In this document: positions 23,601 to 34,286 of the stretch, piece by piece
Layout: each line of letters opens with the position of its first letter
Numbering within the stretch: position 1 is the first letter of the stretch
Origin: Mangifera indica
Lineage: Eukaryota > Streptophyta > Magnoliopsida > Sapindales > Anacardiaceae
Length of the DNA stretch: 64,000 bases
Direction of reading: 5' to 3'
NCBI RefSeq assembly: GCF_011075055.1
Contig: NW_025401163.1
Coordinates: forward strand, 82,717-146,716
Notes under the pieces: generated by a model
Databases searched by the model: none
Told to the model about the DNA's origin: nothing
What the model saw: only the letters and a program-made list of their open reading frames with translations
Program-made: the position numbers and the translations under genes

Positions 23601-25058
23601 TTGCAGAACTCCGTGGTCTTGATCTTCAAACTGGTATTTTCACTCTAAGGCAAATTAAATCTGCTACCAATAATTTTGATCCTGCTAATAAGATTGGTGA
23701 AGGAGGATTTGGGCCTGTTTACAAGGTAAAAATGGTTGTCATAACTTGGGAGTTTCGAAAGACTGGCAATTGCCAAAGAATTACCATGTTTACATGTCTC
23801 TGAAACTTCCAGGGAACATTGGCCGATGGTGCTGTAATTGCTGTGAAGCAGCTATCCTCCAAATCAAAGCAAGGAAATCGTGAATTTGTGAACGAGATAG
23901 GCATGATATCTGCTCTGCAGCACCCAAATCTTGTGAAGCTTTACGGCTGTTGTATCGAAGGAAAAGAGTTGTTGCTAATATACGAGTACATGGAAAATAA
24001 TAGTCTTGCTCGTGCACTTTTTGGTAATCAGATCATCAACATTACATATACTTCTTAATTAACTTCTATCAATTGTGGCTGAACACTTTTATATTTTCTC
24101 CTATTCTAGGTAAACCAGAACAACTGCTCAACCTGAACTGGGAAACAAGAATGAACATATGCATAGGTATTGCTAAGGGATTAGCATATCTGCATGAGGA
24201 ATCGAGGTTGAAAATTGTTCACAGAGACATAAAGGCTACCAATGTGTTGCTTGATAGGAATCTAAATGCGAAGATATCAGACTTCGGTTTAGCTAAGCTT
24301 GACGAAGAAGAGAACACCCATATTAGTACTCGTATAGCTGGAACAATGTAGGTCTTTTTTTCCTTTTGAATGGAGTATCAATAAAATTTTTTCATCTAGC
24401 TTCAATATCTTTTTCTTGTCTAGAGGATACATGGCACCTGAATATGCAATGAGGGGCTATTTAACCGATAAAGCAGATGTTTACAGCTTCGGAGTTGTTG
24501 CTTTGGAGATTGTCAGTGGCAAGAGCAACACTAATTACAGGCCAAAGGAGGAGTTTGTTTACCTTCTTGATTGGGTAATTGACATTAACAACATTCATCA
24601 CTCTATACAATTTAATGAAGTTACATTGCAGTTCTTGCTTTGACATTTTTTCTATTCTTTTCTTATTGCAGGCATTGGTCTTGCAAGAGCAAGGAAACCT
24701 TCTTGAACTTGTGGATCCATCTCTTGGTACAAAATTCTCCAAAAAAGAGGCAATGACCATGCTTAACATTGCTCTTTTATGCACCAATCCATCTCCCACT
24801 CTCAGGCCATCCATGTCTTCTGTTGTTAGCATGCTTGAAGGCAAAAGTGCAGTCGAGGCACCTATCATTAAGCGCAACACTGACAACAATGATGCAAGGT
24901 TCAAAGCATTAGAGATAATATCACAGGACAGCCAGAACCACTTCACAACCTTCTCTCATGGTAGTCATGAAGGACCATGGTCAGGTTCCTCGACTTCTCT
25001 CCAAACCAAAGACGTGTCTATAGAGGAGGATTCTTCATCAAGAAGGCTTCTTCAGTAA
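17665..25058 (+). CDS. LRR-malectin receptor-like kinase, LRR-VIII-2 subfamily, paralogue 1
   Basis: A plasma-membrane receptor kinase like Arabidopsis At1g53430/At3g14840. I placed 24 exons joined in phase, total 3045 bases, 1014 residues. ATG 17665 begins a signal peptide; an in-frame ATG at 17593 would add a non-hydrophobic leader. Order: N-terminal cap with '[10 protein letters not shown]' and 'SNITCDC'; ten LRRs each on one 72-bp phase-2 exon (19988-21761), then a partial one; a '[11 protein letters not shown]' Cys motif; malectin-like domain (22516-23221); membrane helix (exon 23305-23445); kinase with GEGGFG loop, AVK Lys (about 697), HRD (Asp about 796), DFG (about 814), APEYA. HRD makes it an RD kinase. 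No lesion was found. The family suggests a role in sensing or immune signalling; the ligand is unknown. Exons: 17665-17779, 19492-19654, 19988-20059, 20173-20244, 20427-20498, 20579-20650, 20755-20826, 20909-20980, 21078-21149, 21277-21348, 21451-21522, 21690-21761, 21864-21929, 22034-22093, 22228-22266, 22386-22435, 22516-22901, 23023-23221, 23305-23445, 23607-23725, 23813-24023, 24110-24347, 24424-24574, 24672-25058. Confidence 0.93.
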
Positions 25059-26935
25059 TCTTTAATAGTCAGTGGAAATTTGAGAAATGATGCTTCGAAA
25101 AATTTTTATTTAGAACTGTAAAGAAGGGTGAGTTGGATTGTGTTAGGAGCCAACTCTTATTTAACAAAAACAAAACATAAAATACACAATAAAATAAAAC
25201 TATTTTATTAATCAAAAGATTGAAAGGATAAATTGAACAATTTGGGGAGTTAGGTGTGTCTCATTCTAGATAGTTTGAGGAGTTTGGGATATCTCATTCT
25301 TCGACTATTCGAGGCGTCGAAAACCTCCATGAATCAGTTAAGGTTGGTTGTTCAAATTACAAAACCTAAAATATGTTTTCCCCCTTCCTTTTTGAAACTT
25401 GATGTTGTTTTTATAATAAAGGCTACTGTTGGATTGATGATAAGTGTCATAATTCTAATATTTTCCTCCCTTTCAAAACTATCTTATTCTCAAGGTGAAT
25501 ATATATGCACACACACACATTCAAAATTTTCTTTTCTTTCCTTTTTTTTGTCACTTTTTTCTTTTTGGGCAAAGGAGTATTTCTCATCTAAGTTTTAGTT
25601 CAATCTCAAAATCACATCTATGATAGTTGAAAAACTCAAACTCTTATTTATGACTAAACTATTGTTAAATTTTTTGTTAGCAATAACAGTAAAATCATTA
25701 TTTTACTATTAACATTAAAAAGATATAAAATTTATTAAATTTTCTCCTGTAAGTTTTAAAAACTAATAATTTCGTTTCGTTTAAAGTTTTCAAAACATTT
25801 TTCCCCCAAACCTAGGGGGTTCCATATTTTTTAAATTGCAGCTACCTCTTAGAACTTTTAAAAACAATAGTTTCTCCCTATTCTTGAACTTCACTTTTCA
25901 GTGTTCTCTTTCACCTGAGCCAACGGTAAACACTGGTGTGATAAAGAGATCTTCATTTCTTCATCCACGGTATGAAGAAAAAATGTTTTTTCGTCTCATA
26001 GTGGTACAACGAAGAGATCTTCATCTCTTTGTCCATAGAGCAATGAAGAGATGTCTCTTCATCTCACAATGGTGCAATGAAAATATGTCTCTTCATCTCA
26101 CAATGGTGTAACGAAGAGATCTCCATCTCTTCGTTGCACCACCTTTTTTCGTTGGCACCGGAGAAAAAGGAAATTAAAGAGGACACCAAAAAAGATGTCA
26201 AAAGCTAAAGTTGAACCATTCCATTCTAAACAATTTAATGAGTCTGAGATATCCCATTTTACGGTCATTCGAAGCATCAGAGACCTCTTTGAATTAATCA
26301 AGATTGGTTGTTTAAATTATAAACCCTTAAAAATATTTCTTCCCCCTTTCTCTTTGAAACTTAATATCCTTTTTATGATAAAGATTGTCGTTAGATTGCG
26401 CACGAGTGTTTCAATCCTAACGAATTGCATATATGTAGCTCATACTATGAGGTTTATTGCTTTTTTTGGCAGAGTCTTCAAGAAAAGATTGTCAGAAAAG
26501 TTTACTAATCAAAATTTGTAATAGAAGAAGCCTTATTGATCTTTTTATTATCTATCATTGGCATGTCCTTCATATCATCATAAATAAATTTTATCATTTA
26601 CGATTTCAAATTTATTTATTTTCTATATATTACAAGTAATAAGAATTTATAATTCAAATTGATGTGTCTATTGGCTCTCAATGAAAGGTAGGTAAACTCC
26701 TAAAGGAAGGTTGAATAGGTTATGTAAGATAATTAAATAATAAACGTTACATAATAAATTTAGAGAGTGACGGGAAGAAAGATAGCTTAATCAATTTAGA
26801 GTAGTTTAGAGTTTTTTTTCTCAAGTTTTTTACATCAATTTCTTCCTTGAATTGTTATGGGAAAAGATTTATGAAAAGGTAAAATTGCCCAATGGTCAAA
26901 TTTTCTTTATCATTGAGGCTTGGAAGAGGTGTTCT
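25059..26935. other. Intergenic DNA 3' of receptor kinase 1 with direct repeats
   Basis: No gene is seen. Two direct repeats of about 260 bp (about 25,240-25,500 and 26,210-26,480; shared phrases 'cattcgargcrtc.ragacct' and 'ttccccctt.ctytttgaaactt') flank a stretch that starts 'gggcaaaggagtatttctcatct', an end resembling the CAAAGG-type elements. That stretch holds an array of about 36-bp units ('agatgtctcttcatctcac.atggtgcaacgaagag') at 25,945-26,140. The block recurs in copy 2 at 53,640-54,840. Open frames across the array follow from the repeat and are not genes. Confidence 0.55.
25945..26140. repeat. Degenerate ~36-bp minisatellite
   Basis: Four to five imperfect units of 'gaagagatctctcttcatctcacaatggtgcaac' type lie here, with the counterpart at 54,340-54,500. 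The unit contains its own 'gaagagat'/'atctcttc' inverted repeat, so each unit can form a small hairpin. Confidence 0.6.
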
Positions 26936-29104
26936 TGTATAACATTCCTCCCAAAAAGTACTACCCACTGAAGGAGAAATGTTATGAATTAATGTCCAAA
27001 GTGTCTATTTTTTTTTTAAATATTTTAAATGAACGCATTACTAAAAGTGTTTAGAAATTATTTTAAGAAAACTGAAAATCTAGAAGCAAACATAAAATGT
27101 ATATATCTCATATGAAAACTCATCTGAAACATCTAAGATCAAGGAGTAATCATATACATACCCCTAGATACAATTATACAACTATCTGAATAAGGCCAAA
27201 AATCAACAATATCATATGTATGTAACAAAAACCATAGGAAACCAGCTCCAGCCTAGGTCTATCTTCACTGACCTGACTATGCCTCGTAGCTACCTCGATC
27301 ACCCGTACTTGCAATCATGAAAGAAAAGGAAGTGAGAGATAAGAACACTCAGTAAGGGGAAAGAATTAAGTAAATTATCTCATTTTCTGTTCTAACTCAC
27401 TTTCGGGACTCAACCCCATATCATAACCTCCATAAGAAATCGAAGGGACAATCTAATTCATTCTTTATTATTTGGGTTATACTTTGTCCCATCTGGTGTC
27501 TATTTGATACTTTCTGAAAGCTGACTATAGGGATTTGACACTTTTCTAAGCTCGAGCTCTCTTTTTTTCTCTCACTACCCCATTTTTGAATCTGAATTAT
27601 GTTCTACTATAAGTATGTTCTACTGCAAGCGGAACCTACTATGGGTCTATATCCTACTACAGATGTGTTCTACTCCAGACATGCCCTATTGCGGGTAGTG
27701 TAGTGTAAAGTATCCCCTCATAGTTCATAGCATGCATGCGTGCATTATATATTACTAATTTTGCTTCCATCTAAAATTATTCATAACTTACCAGACTATA
27801 CTCTTAGGATGACCCTTGAATGTTGAGCCCCAAATTCTTTTTGTTGCTTTTCTTTCTTTTCTTCTTCTTTTCTTTTTCTCTCCTTTCTTTCTTTCTTCCT
27901 TTCCTTTTTCTCCTCCTTTTCTTTCTTTCCAAAAACTGGAAAATACTGTTTGCAAGACTGTTCATGCGGTAGGACAACCTTCTTTTTCATACAATTTAAC
28001 AGTCCCAACGGTCTATACTTCATACAAGCTATATATCGTTGAAAAGAGGATTCAAAGAGCTTTCCAAAAAGCTATAATAGCACTCATAATTCATTAGATA
28101 AGGCAGTCAAAATGTGAGATGAAATTAGTGGCAAAAACTTGTCTTCACTATTTATTTGGTAAAGTAGTTCTTTTGGTTCATACAATATTTAACAGTCCAA
28201 ACGATCTCTAATTCATACAAGTTATATATCATTGGAAAGAGGATTCAAAGAGCGTTTCAACAAGCTATAACAGAACTCATGATTCATCAGATAAGACAGC
28301 CAAAACGTGGAATGAATTTAGTGGCAAAAAACTGTCTTCACTGTTTATTTGGTAAGACAGTTTGTCTTGTTCATGCAGTTTAACAGTCCAAACGGTCTCT
28401 AATTTATACAGGTTATATGTCATTGAAAAGAGGATTCAAATAGATTTCTAACAAGCTATAATAGCACTCATGATTCATCAGATAAGACAGCCAAAACATG
28501 GGACGAATTCAGTGGCAAAACTGTAAATATTATTCAACTCTCTGCCATAAATAAAATCACACACATAGATACCCCAAATGGAAAAATAACATTTCTCAAC
28601 CTCAAATTCATCATTTATAACATAGCTCCAAGGAACTAAAAGCATAAAACATGAAACATATCAAGGATAATACCTCTTACCTTGTTTAAAGCTAAATCTT
28701 TACAAGTTGGCTCCCTCCTCTTTGTTTTGCTTCCTTTATCACCAAAACCACCTTAAATCAACACTAAAACACACTAACATTTTTATATAACATGCATCCA
28801 ATATATATAAACATAGGAAAAGGGAAAAAGAAAGAGACCTTTTGGTTACCAAAACTCCAAAAGTGTTTTCTCTTCTTTTCTTTCAAATTCTTCAAATCAT
28901 CCACTTTCCTTCTAAAAATAAAGAAAACAAGCATGAAGGAGGCTGCTTTTCTGGAAGAGGTGGATAAGATGATGGAAAAAGGTAGAATTGCCTTTTTTTT
29001 TAATTTTTCTCTCTTTATATAATCTTTATCTTTTTTTCTTTTTTTAATCTCAAAATAGGGTCAAAAGACATAAATGCCCCTAGAACATACCTGAGAGTAT
29101 TACA
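26936..29104 (-). mobile_element. Putative solo LTR (gypsy-like), private to duplication copy 1
   Basis: On the minus strand it begins TGTAATACTCTCAGG and ends GGAATGTTATACA, the TG...CA form of plant LTRs. The 6-mer GTGTTC lies at both edges (26,929-26,934 and 29,107-29,112), one or two bases outside the terminal TG/CA. The paralogous block reads straight across (about 55,290-55,310) with none of this sequence, so it is an insertion. There is no coding region: ORF-like runs are pyrimidine tracts. It contains three tandem units of about 180 bp (27,940-28,520). A partner LTR or internal domain is absent, hence solo LTR. Confidence 0.6.
27940..28520. repeat. Three tandem units of ~180 bp inside the putative solo LTR
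   Basis: Each unit repeats 'taacagtcc.aacg.tct', 'atatcattgaaaagaggattcaaa', 'caagctataa.agcactcat.attcat.agataag.cag..aaaa' and 'gtggcaaaaactgtcttcact'. The three copies are diverged but collinear. Confidence 0.7.
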
Positions 29105-30110
29105 CCGTGTTCCTTGAGTGGGCATTTGCTTTTTCATTGATTTCTTCTTAAATATATCCTAGAGACTAATGGTTGCTTGAATGACTTTGATTTTTGCTTG
29201 AATGATTATCACTAATGAGCATGCAAGATTGAAGTGAATGAATTTTTTTGACCAATGAATCCTTATGTTGGGGCTTACCTACATGAGTGTTTATGGCTTG
29301 AAGTGAATGAATTTTTTTGAATGATTTGCCTTCTAAGTAACGAGTTGGACTTTTGAGCAAATGTTTGTTTAATGTGATCAAGTAGCGGTGAGCAAAATAA
29401 CCAAATCAAAACTAGAACGTAAGCATTTGACTTTCGGTTTCAGTTTCTATTCAAAACCAAAAAATTAGAATAGATTCTAGATAGTAATTTGGTGGAACTG
29501 TTACGTTTCGAGTCCGGGACAAGTTCCTACATGTTAGGAACCAGAACCAACCTAAAAAATTAAATAAAATGAGTTGGGCCGGGATCCGACCCAACCTGAC
29601 ATATGCATTTTCCATTTTTGTAATTTCATTACTTTATATTTCCCAAATTTCTTTTCCTGAGCAATACTGTTCCCCCAAATCCCATTTGCTGAACGCCCTA
29701 ATTTGCTTCCTCCTGCAAAGGCTTTAATTTGACCACGAAAGTTTTCCTTTTCGTTTTAATTGAAAGTTAAAACTAACAGTTGGTGAGTCATGCTAGGATT
29801 TAATATAGATAAACTCAAGAAATCATGTAAGTAAAGCACAGGTTTATTTAAAAGAAAGAAAAACTTGAGTAGAAATAGAAAAGGTAGCAGTGAAATCAGA
29901 TCTGGGAAATGAATTAAAAATAAAGAAAGAAAGTAGCAGTGGCTGAAGCAAGCAGGAATTGAAGAAAAAAGGTAAATGGTAGTGAAGAGAGACTAATTGA
30001 ACAGAGAGAGAAAGAGAGACCTTGATTGTTGAAGCTGAAGAGAGAAACTAATTTGTTTTTTATGATTTTGCAGTAAGTATTTGGTGAAGTGAAAGAAGTG
30101 CTATAAGTTA
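29105..30110. other. Intergenic DNA shared with copy 2 at 55,310-56,095
   Basis: No gene is supported. Paired phrases 'ttgaagtgaatgaatttttttga' occur twice (about 29,235 and 29,300). The sequence continues collinearly with copy 2, which lacks about 200 bases around 29,540-29,720. A minus-strand open run near 29,914-30,288 is a chance frame over purine-rich DNA and is broken in the paralogous copy. Confidence 0.5.
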
Positions 30111-30540
30111 TATATAGGACCAATGGACAAATGAAATGAAATCTCTGAACTAAAACCGTTTGACAGAAATTTTGAAGGAAAAAAAGAGGGGCCAAATGAT
30201 TGAAACTGTTCAGTGATCCTACTTTTCTACCATAGCCAACCACCTTCTGTAGATGAGAACACCAGAACAAACAAATGATGACTATCATATTACGAGAGCA
30301 ATCATATTCCTTTCAAGCAAGAAAAAGGTTTAGTTCTTAACCACCAAAACTCATGTTCGTAAACTAATTGTGAACATCATCAGTCACATTGTTTTACAAA
30401 GGAGAGAGGATGTGAACTTACACAAGCTAAAGGATTGAGACTGAGCATTGACATCAACAGCCACCTTCTATGCTTTGACCACAAAGCTGGACAAATAGAA
30501 TGCATTCCATTCTGAAAACCAAAAAATTAAAAATTAAAAA
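30111..30540 (-). pseudogene. Single-exon fragment of the neighbouring conserved gene, left by the duplication
   Basis: About 30,416-30,505 matches exon 3 of the gene at 56,534-60,625 ('NGMHSICPALWSKHRRWLL') with its acceptor and its GTAAGT donor. The flanking introns match 58,270-58,576 and 58,667-58,690. No other exon of that gene is present: upstream exons lie outside the duplication, and the DNA holding exons 4-7 is missing because sequence equivalent to 56,100-58,270 is absent here. The fragment cannot make the protein. Confidence 0.85.
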
Positions 30541-31330
30541 AAACGAGAACTTTCTTTCCATAACTTTCTTTTTCTTTTCATCCCATATCCAACAACCAGA
30601 ATTGGAAAATATCACTGTTATCCTGCCATGTAGTCGTCTTGTTCAATTATGTTTCATCATCACCAATGATTGGTGAAGCTGTTAGTGATCGTGGTTCATG
30701 GGTGTCTCTTTCTTTGATGTTTCAAATTTTCAGTTTTTCACAATTTTTATAATGACGTGTTGCTTCAATTATTTTTCACAAGAATTTTATTCAATCACAT
30801 GTGTTTCAGCTATTTTTAAAAATTTCTCACTGTTTTAATTATTTTACATTGATACAAGATGCATTGTAGAGATATCTTCCATTGGCATAGGATGCTTTTC
30901 AGAGTTGCAAAGAAAAATAAGAGATAAAATCTCTTCGTAGGATATGTTAAGAGGATATTATAAAAAAATAGATTATTGTTATAATATTTTTGTTAAGTAT
31001 TTATAATAAATAGTATATATGTATATACAATTTTAAAATCTTATAAAAGATAATTTTTTAAAATCTTACAAATAAATAAGAATTTAAATAATAAGTCTTG
31101 TTTGATCAAGAAGCGTCGTTGCCACAAACATTAAAATATTCTTGCCGGCTAGCCACCCAGACAAGAAATTAAATAGAAAATCGACTGATCTAAAGTTTGG
31201 TCAATTATTTGTTTTTTTATAGTGTCGGCACTCCAGCCTAAATCTTAAATTATAAATTATTACCTTAATTAGAGTGATTAAACACTATTGAATCATAGTT
31301 GACATCCTAATTTTTTGTACCATGCATCTA
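30541..31330. other. Gene-free spacer between the two duplication blocks
   Basis: I see no gene, repeat family or structure here beyond AT-rich DNA. A slightly GC-richer patch at 31,100-31,200 has no open frame of note. The stretch from about 31,330 resembles repeat unit A at 8.21 kb. Confidence 0.4.
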
Positions 31331-32762
31331 GTTTTTTAAAAAAATTTAATTGACACATCATCTTTATAAAAAATATCAAAAATACTATTAAAAATTTTAA
31401 AAATGTTTTTTTATTACTCAATCATTTTCTCTAAAAAAATGTATCATTTCATATCGTTTATATGTATCATATCGTAAGATGCGTATTATATTATATAATA
31501 TTCACTATATAATATTAATTTGATATATCTTATAACACATATCTTTTTTCACCTACATCGTATTATATCGTATGATACATATTACGTATTATAAGATATT
31601 GATAACTATAGGTGTTATTTCATTGTTAATTCAAATTCATCTAATCATATGAGAATATATTATCTGTGTACGTAAATTATATACTAAAAACATAAACATA
31701 TAATTTTATTGCTTAAACTTTTTACTAGTGTATTGTAATAAAATATGTTTAATTTCTCAATTATTGAAGGATAATACTATTAATAACTACAAGATACTAC
31801 AAGACAAGTTTTATTGATCCAAGATGCTAGGGTTTCTCATGATTAGTTAGCTGGTTGACAAGAATTGTGGGGAGGACTAAATATGATTGAAGATTAATTT
31901 ACTATTGTTATTTTTAGATTAGCTTAATTTTAAAACATTATCGAAATTGAGCGCTTGAATTTACCTTAAACTGGTGTTTTCTCTTGAAACTCTCCAAAAC
32001 CAAGTTTGATTTAATCTGGGTAGAAAGATGAATGGACATTGAAACAATATTATTCTCGTTCAAAGCAAACTATAAAGTTTTGGAGGTGTTTCATTTTTTA
32101 TTGTTCATTTTTATCTTATACTTTATAAAATTGTGAAAGACTTTAAGAGCAGGGGTTGTTCAACATTGAATGACTTATAAAACAACGTTCCTTTTTCGTG
32201 AACAAGCATTGATGAATCGAAGTTCACTTTTTTTTTATAATTAAAAAACACAAAAAAAGCAAACGAAAATCATAATCAATAGATTTATTAATCAGTTTTT
32301 TATTCGATTCCATCTATTTTGGTTTGAAGTAGTGTTATATGTATAATTTTTATTATATTATCGTATAATTAAATAATTAAAAATAAAAAAATAATATTTA
32401 ATTATATAATAATATATTAATATTTATATATAAAATTATACACATAATTTTATGAGTTGATTTGAGATTCCTAGCAGCCCCTACAAGATGCCTCCGTGCT
32501 AGTTTCATCCACTAAAACAAATTAATATTAATAAATAAAAAATTATATAAATGTTTTTTAATCCAATCGTATTCATTTACTTATGTATGGTAAAAGCCGC
32601 CATAAATGTTGTCCTTAGAACTTTGCTTTTCATTGGATAAAGTGAGTGCGAGCCAACTGTTCCTTATTTTAATAGTGGAAACTTATTCCAATTAACATTC
32701 CCTACACGTTGACTTGATCAATTATAATATTACTATGGTAAGTCATTATTGTGATTATAATA
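31330..32762. repeat. Old repeat unit C, the left shoulder of duplication copy 2
   Basis: It is collinear with unit A (8210-8663 and 10,664-12,450), without the Mutator-like insert and with a loss corresponding to about 11,430-11,740. It ends 'attgtgattataat', matching 12,448-12,461, where the 10-kb Mutator element begins. It includes a palindromic MITE copy at 32,333-32,455. No gene. Confidence 0.65.
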
Positions 32763-33119
32763 GGGGAAATTAAATCAAATGCCTATTTCATTCTTTTATT
32801 AAATAAAAATACCTATTTTTTTATTTCAAAACAAAAATACTTATTTTTTCTATTTCAAAGCAAAAATAACCTAAATATTTTTTAAAATATCAAAATTATC
32901 TTTCACCACATCTATATAAACCCTTTAACTCTGACTCATTATATAAACTTTTTATATCATTCAAACACTCACTCTTATTTTTACTCAACATCAATTACTG
33001 TGGGTTCATTCAGAAGGAAGAAGTTTGTATTTCAAAATTCGAATAAAAAAAGTTAATTCGTGAGAAAAATGTATTTATACGAATCTTAACTCGAAACTTA
33101 ATTTTATTTGTTAAATCTA

Positions 33120-34110
33120 GTTCGTATGTCATGTAAAGGGGGTATTTGGATAGTTGATAATAAATTAGGGGTTAAATAAAATGTTAGAAAAATATATGAG
33201 ATATTTTGATATTACACAATATATGAAGAATTTAAATAATATGTTTAGAATAGATAGATGTATTTTGATACAAAATAACATACAATATGTTAAATAAAAT
33301 GTTATATAATTATGAGGGGTAAATGAAATGTTATAAAAATATAGGGGTATTTTGATATTAAACAATGTAAGAATGTTGTAAATGAAATGTTAGCAATAGA
33401 TAGATGTATTTTAATACTAGACAACATACAAGGGTGTTAAATAAAATGTTAGTAATTATAAGGGGTTAAATAAAATTTTATAAAAATATAGGGGTATTCT
33501 GATATTAAACATTGTAAGAATGTTGTAAATGAAATGTTAGCAATAGATAGATGTATTTTGATACTAGACAACATACAAGAGTGTTAAATAAAATATTAAT
33601 AATTATAAGGGGTTAAATGAAATGTTAAAAAAATATCAAGGATATTTTGATATTAAATATTGTAAGAATATTGTAAATAAAATGTTAGAAATAGATAGAT
33701 GTATTTTAATAATAGATAACATACAAAAGGTGTTAAATAAAATGTTAGTGATATGAGGGGTATTTTGATATTAAATATTTTAAGACGGTTTTAAATGACA
33801 TGTTAGAAATAAATAAATGTATTTCGAGAGAACACAACATTTAAGGGTGTTAAAAAAATGCTACGTAATTATAGGGGGTTAAATAAAATATTAAAAAAAT
33901 ATAAGGGTATTTTGATATTAAACATTGTAAGAACGTTTTAAATGAAATGTTAGGAATAAATAAATGTATTTTGATACAAGACAACATATGAGGGTGTTAT
34001 ATTAAATGTTAGATAAGTATAGGGGTTAACTAAAATTTTGAAAAAATATGAGGGGTATTTTGATAGTAAACATTTTTAGACATTTTAAATGACATGCTAT
34101 GAGTAGGTTG
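33120..34110. repeat. Left subterminal tandem array, 147-bp unit, about seven copies
   Basis: Unit starts ('gtattttgatattaaacat') fall at about 33,202, 33,347, 33,494, 33,641, 33,760, 33,907 and 34,055. The spacing is 145-148 bases, except one shortened unit of about 119. Every unit carries 'aatgaaatgttag', 'atagatagatgtattttgata' and 'gtgttaaataaaatgtta'. The array lies between the left TIR and the transposase, a position where Mutator elements often carry binding sites for their transposase; that role is inferred. Confidence 0.85.
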
Positions 34111-34286
34111 GTACATTTTGGGAAATTATAGATGACATATATATTAGTAAATGGTTATAATGGATTTTTTCTTATAAATGTTTAATTTTTTTCCAAAAAT
34201 TTGTCATTATAGAATTAATAATTAAAATAGCTAGTTATGCGTCGTTTCGTTTCGATAGAGAATGAATTAAATGTAATGATAACATA

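Larger units (their letters stand above)
14640..30540. repeat. Segmental duplication, copy 1
   Basis: This block is collinear with 42,841-58,690 over its promoter-side repeats, the complete receptor kinase, the 3' intergenic DNA and an exon of the next gene. Homology is plain from 'gaaggagtgtggtcaacttcaaaac' (14613; partner 42865) to the 'ccattctgaaaaccaaaaa' run (30505; partner 58660). Beyond that point the copies differ completely, which places the right breakpoint inside intron 2 of the minus-strand gene at 56,534-60,625. Differences between copies include a putative solo LTR (26,936-29,104) and a 143-bp tandem duplication (15,841-16,126) only here, and loss here of DNA equivalent to 56,100-58,270. 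Confidence 0.9.

Noticed and set aside
24461..24946. Long minus-strand open frames opposite the kinase exons (also 53,330-52,980, 24,017-23,790, 52,396-52,169)
   Set aside because: They are antisense shadows of conserved kinase exons and cross the sense introns; there is no independent support.
25836..26111. Open frames around 25.8-26.3 kb and 54.3-54.7 kb with repeated 'SLHLTMV'/'SSSHSGATK' words
   Set aside because: The words come from the ~36-bp minisatellite read in different frames; the two duplication copies do not keep the same frame.
27796..28023. A Lys/Glu-rich open frame on the minus strand
   Set aside because: It is a translation of a pyrimidine/purine tract inside the putative solo LTR; low complexity, not a gene.
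33165..33365. Minus-strand open frame with FYN/ILF repeats
   Set aside because: It is a reading of the 147-bp subterminal tandem array of the Mutator element.
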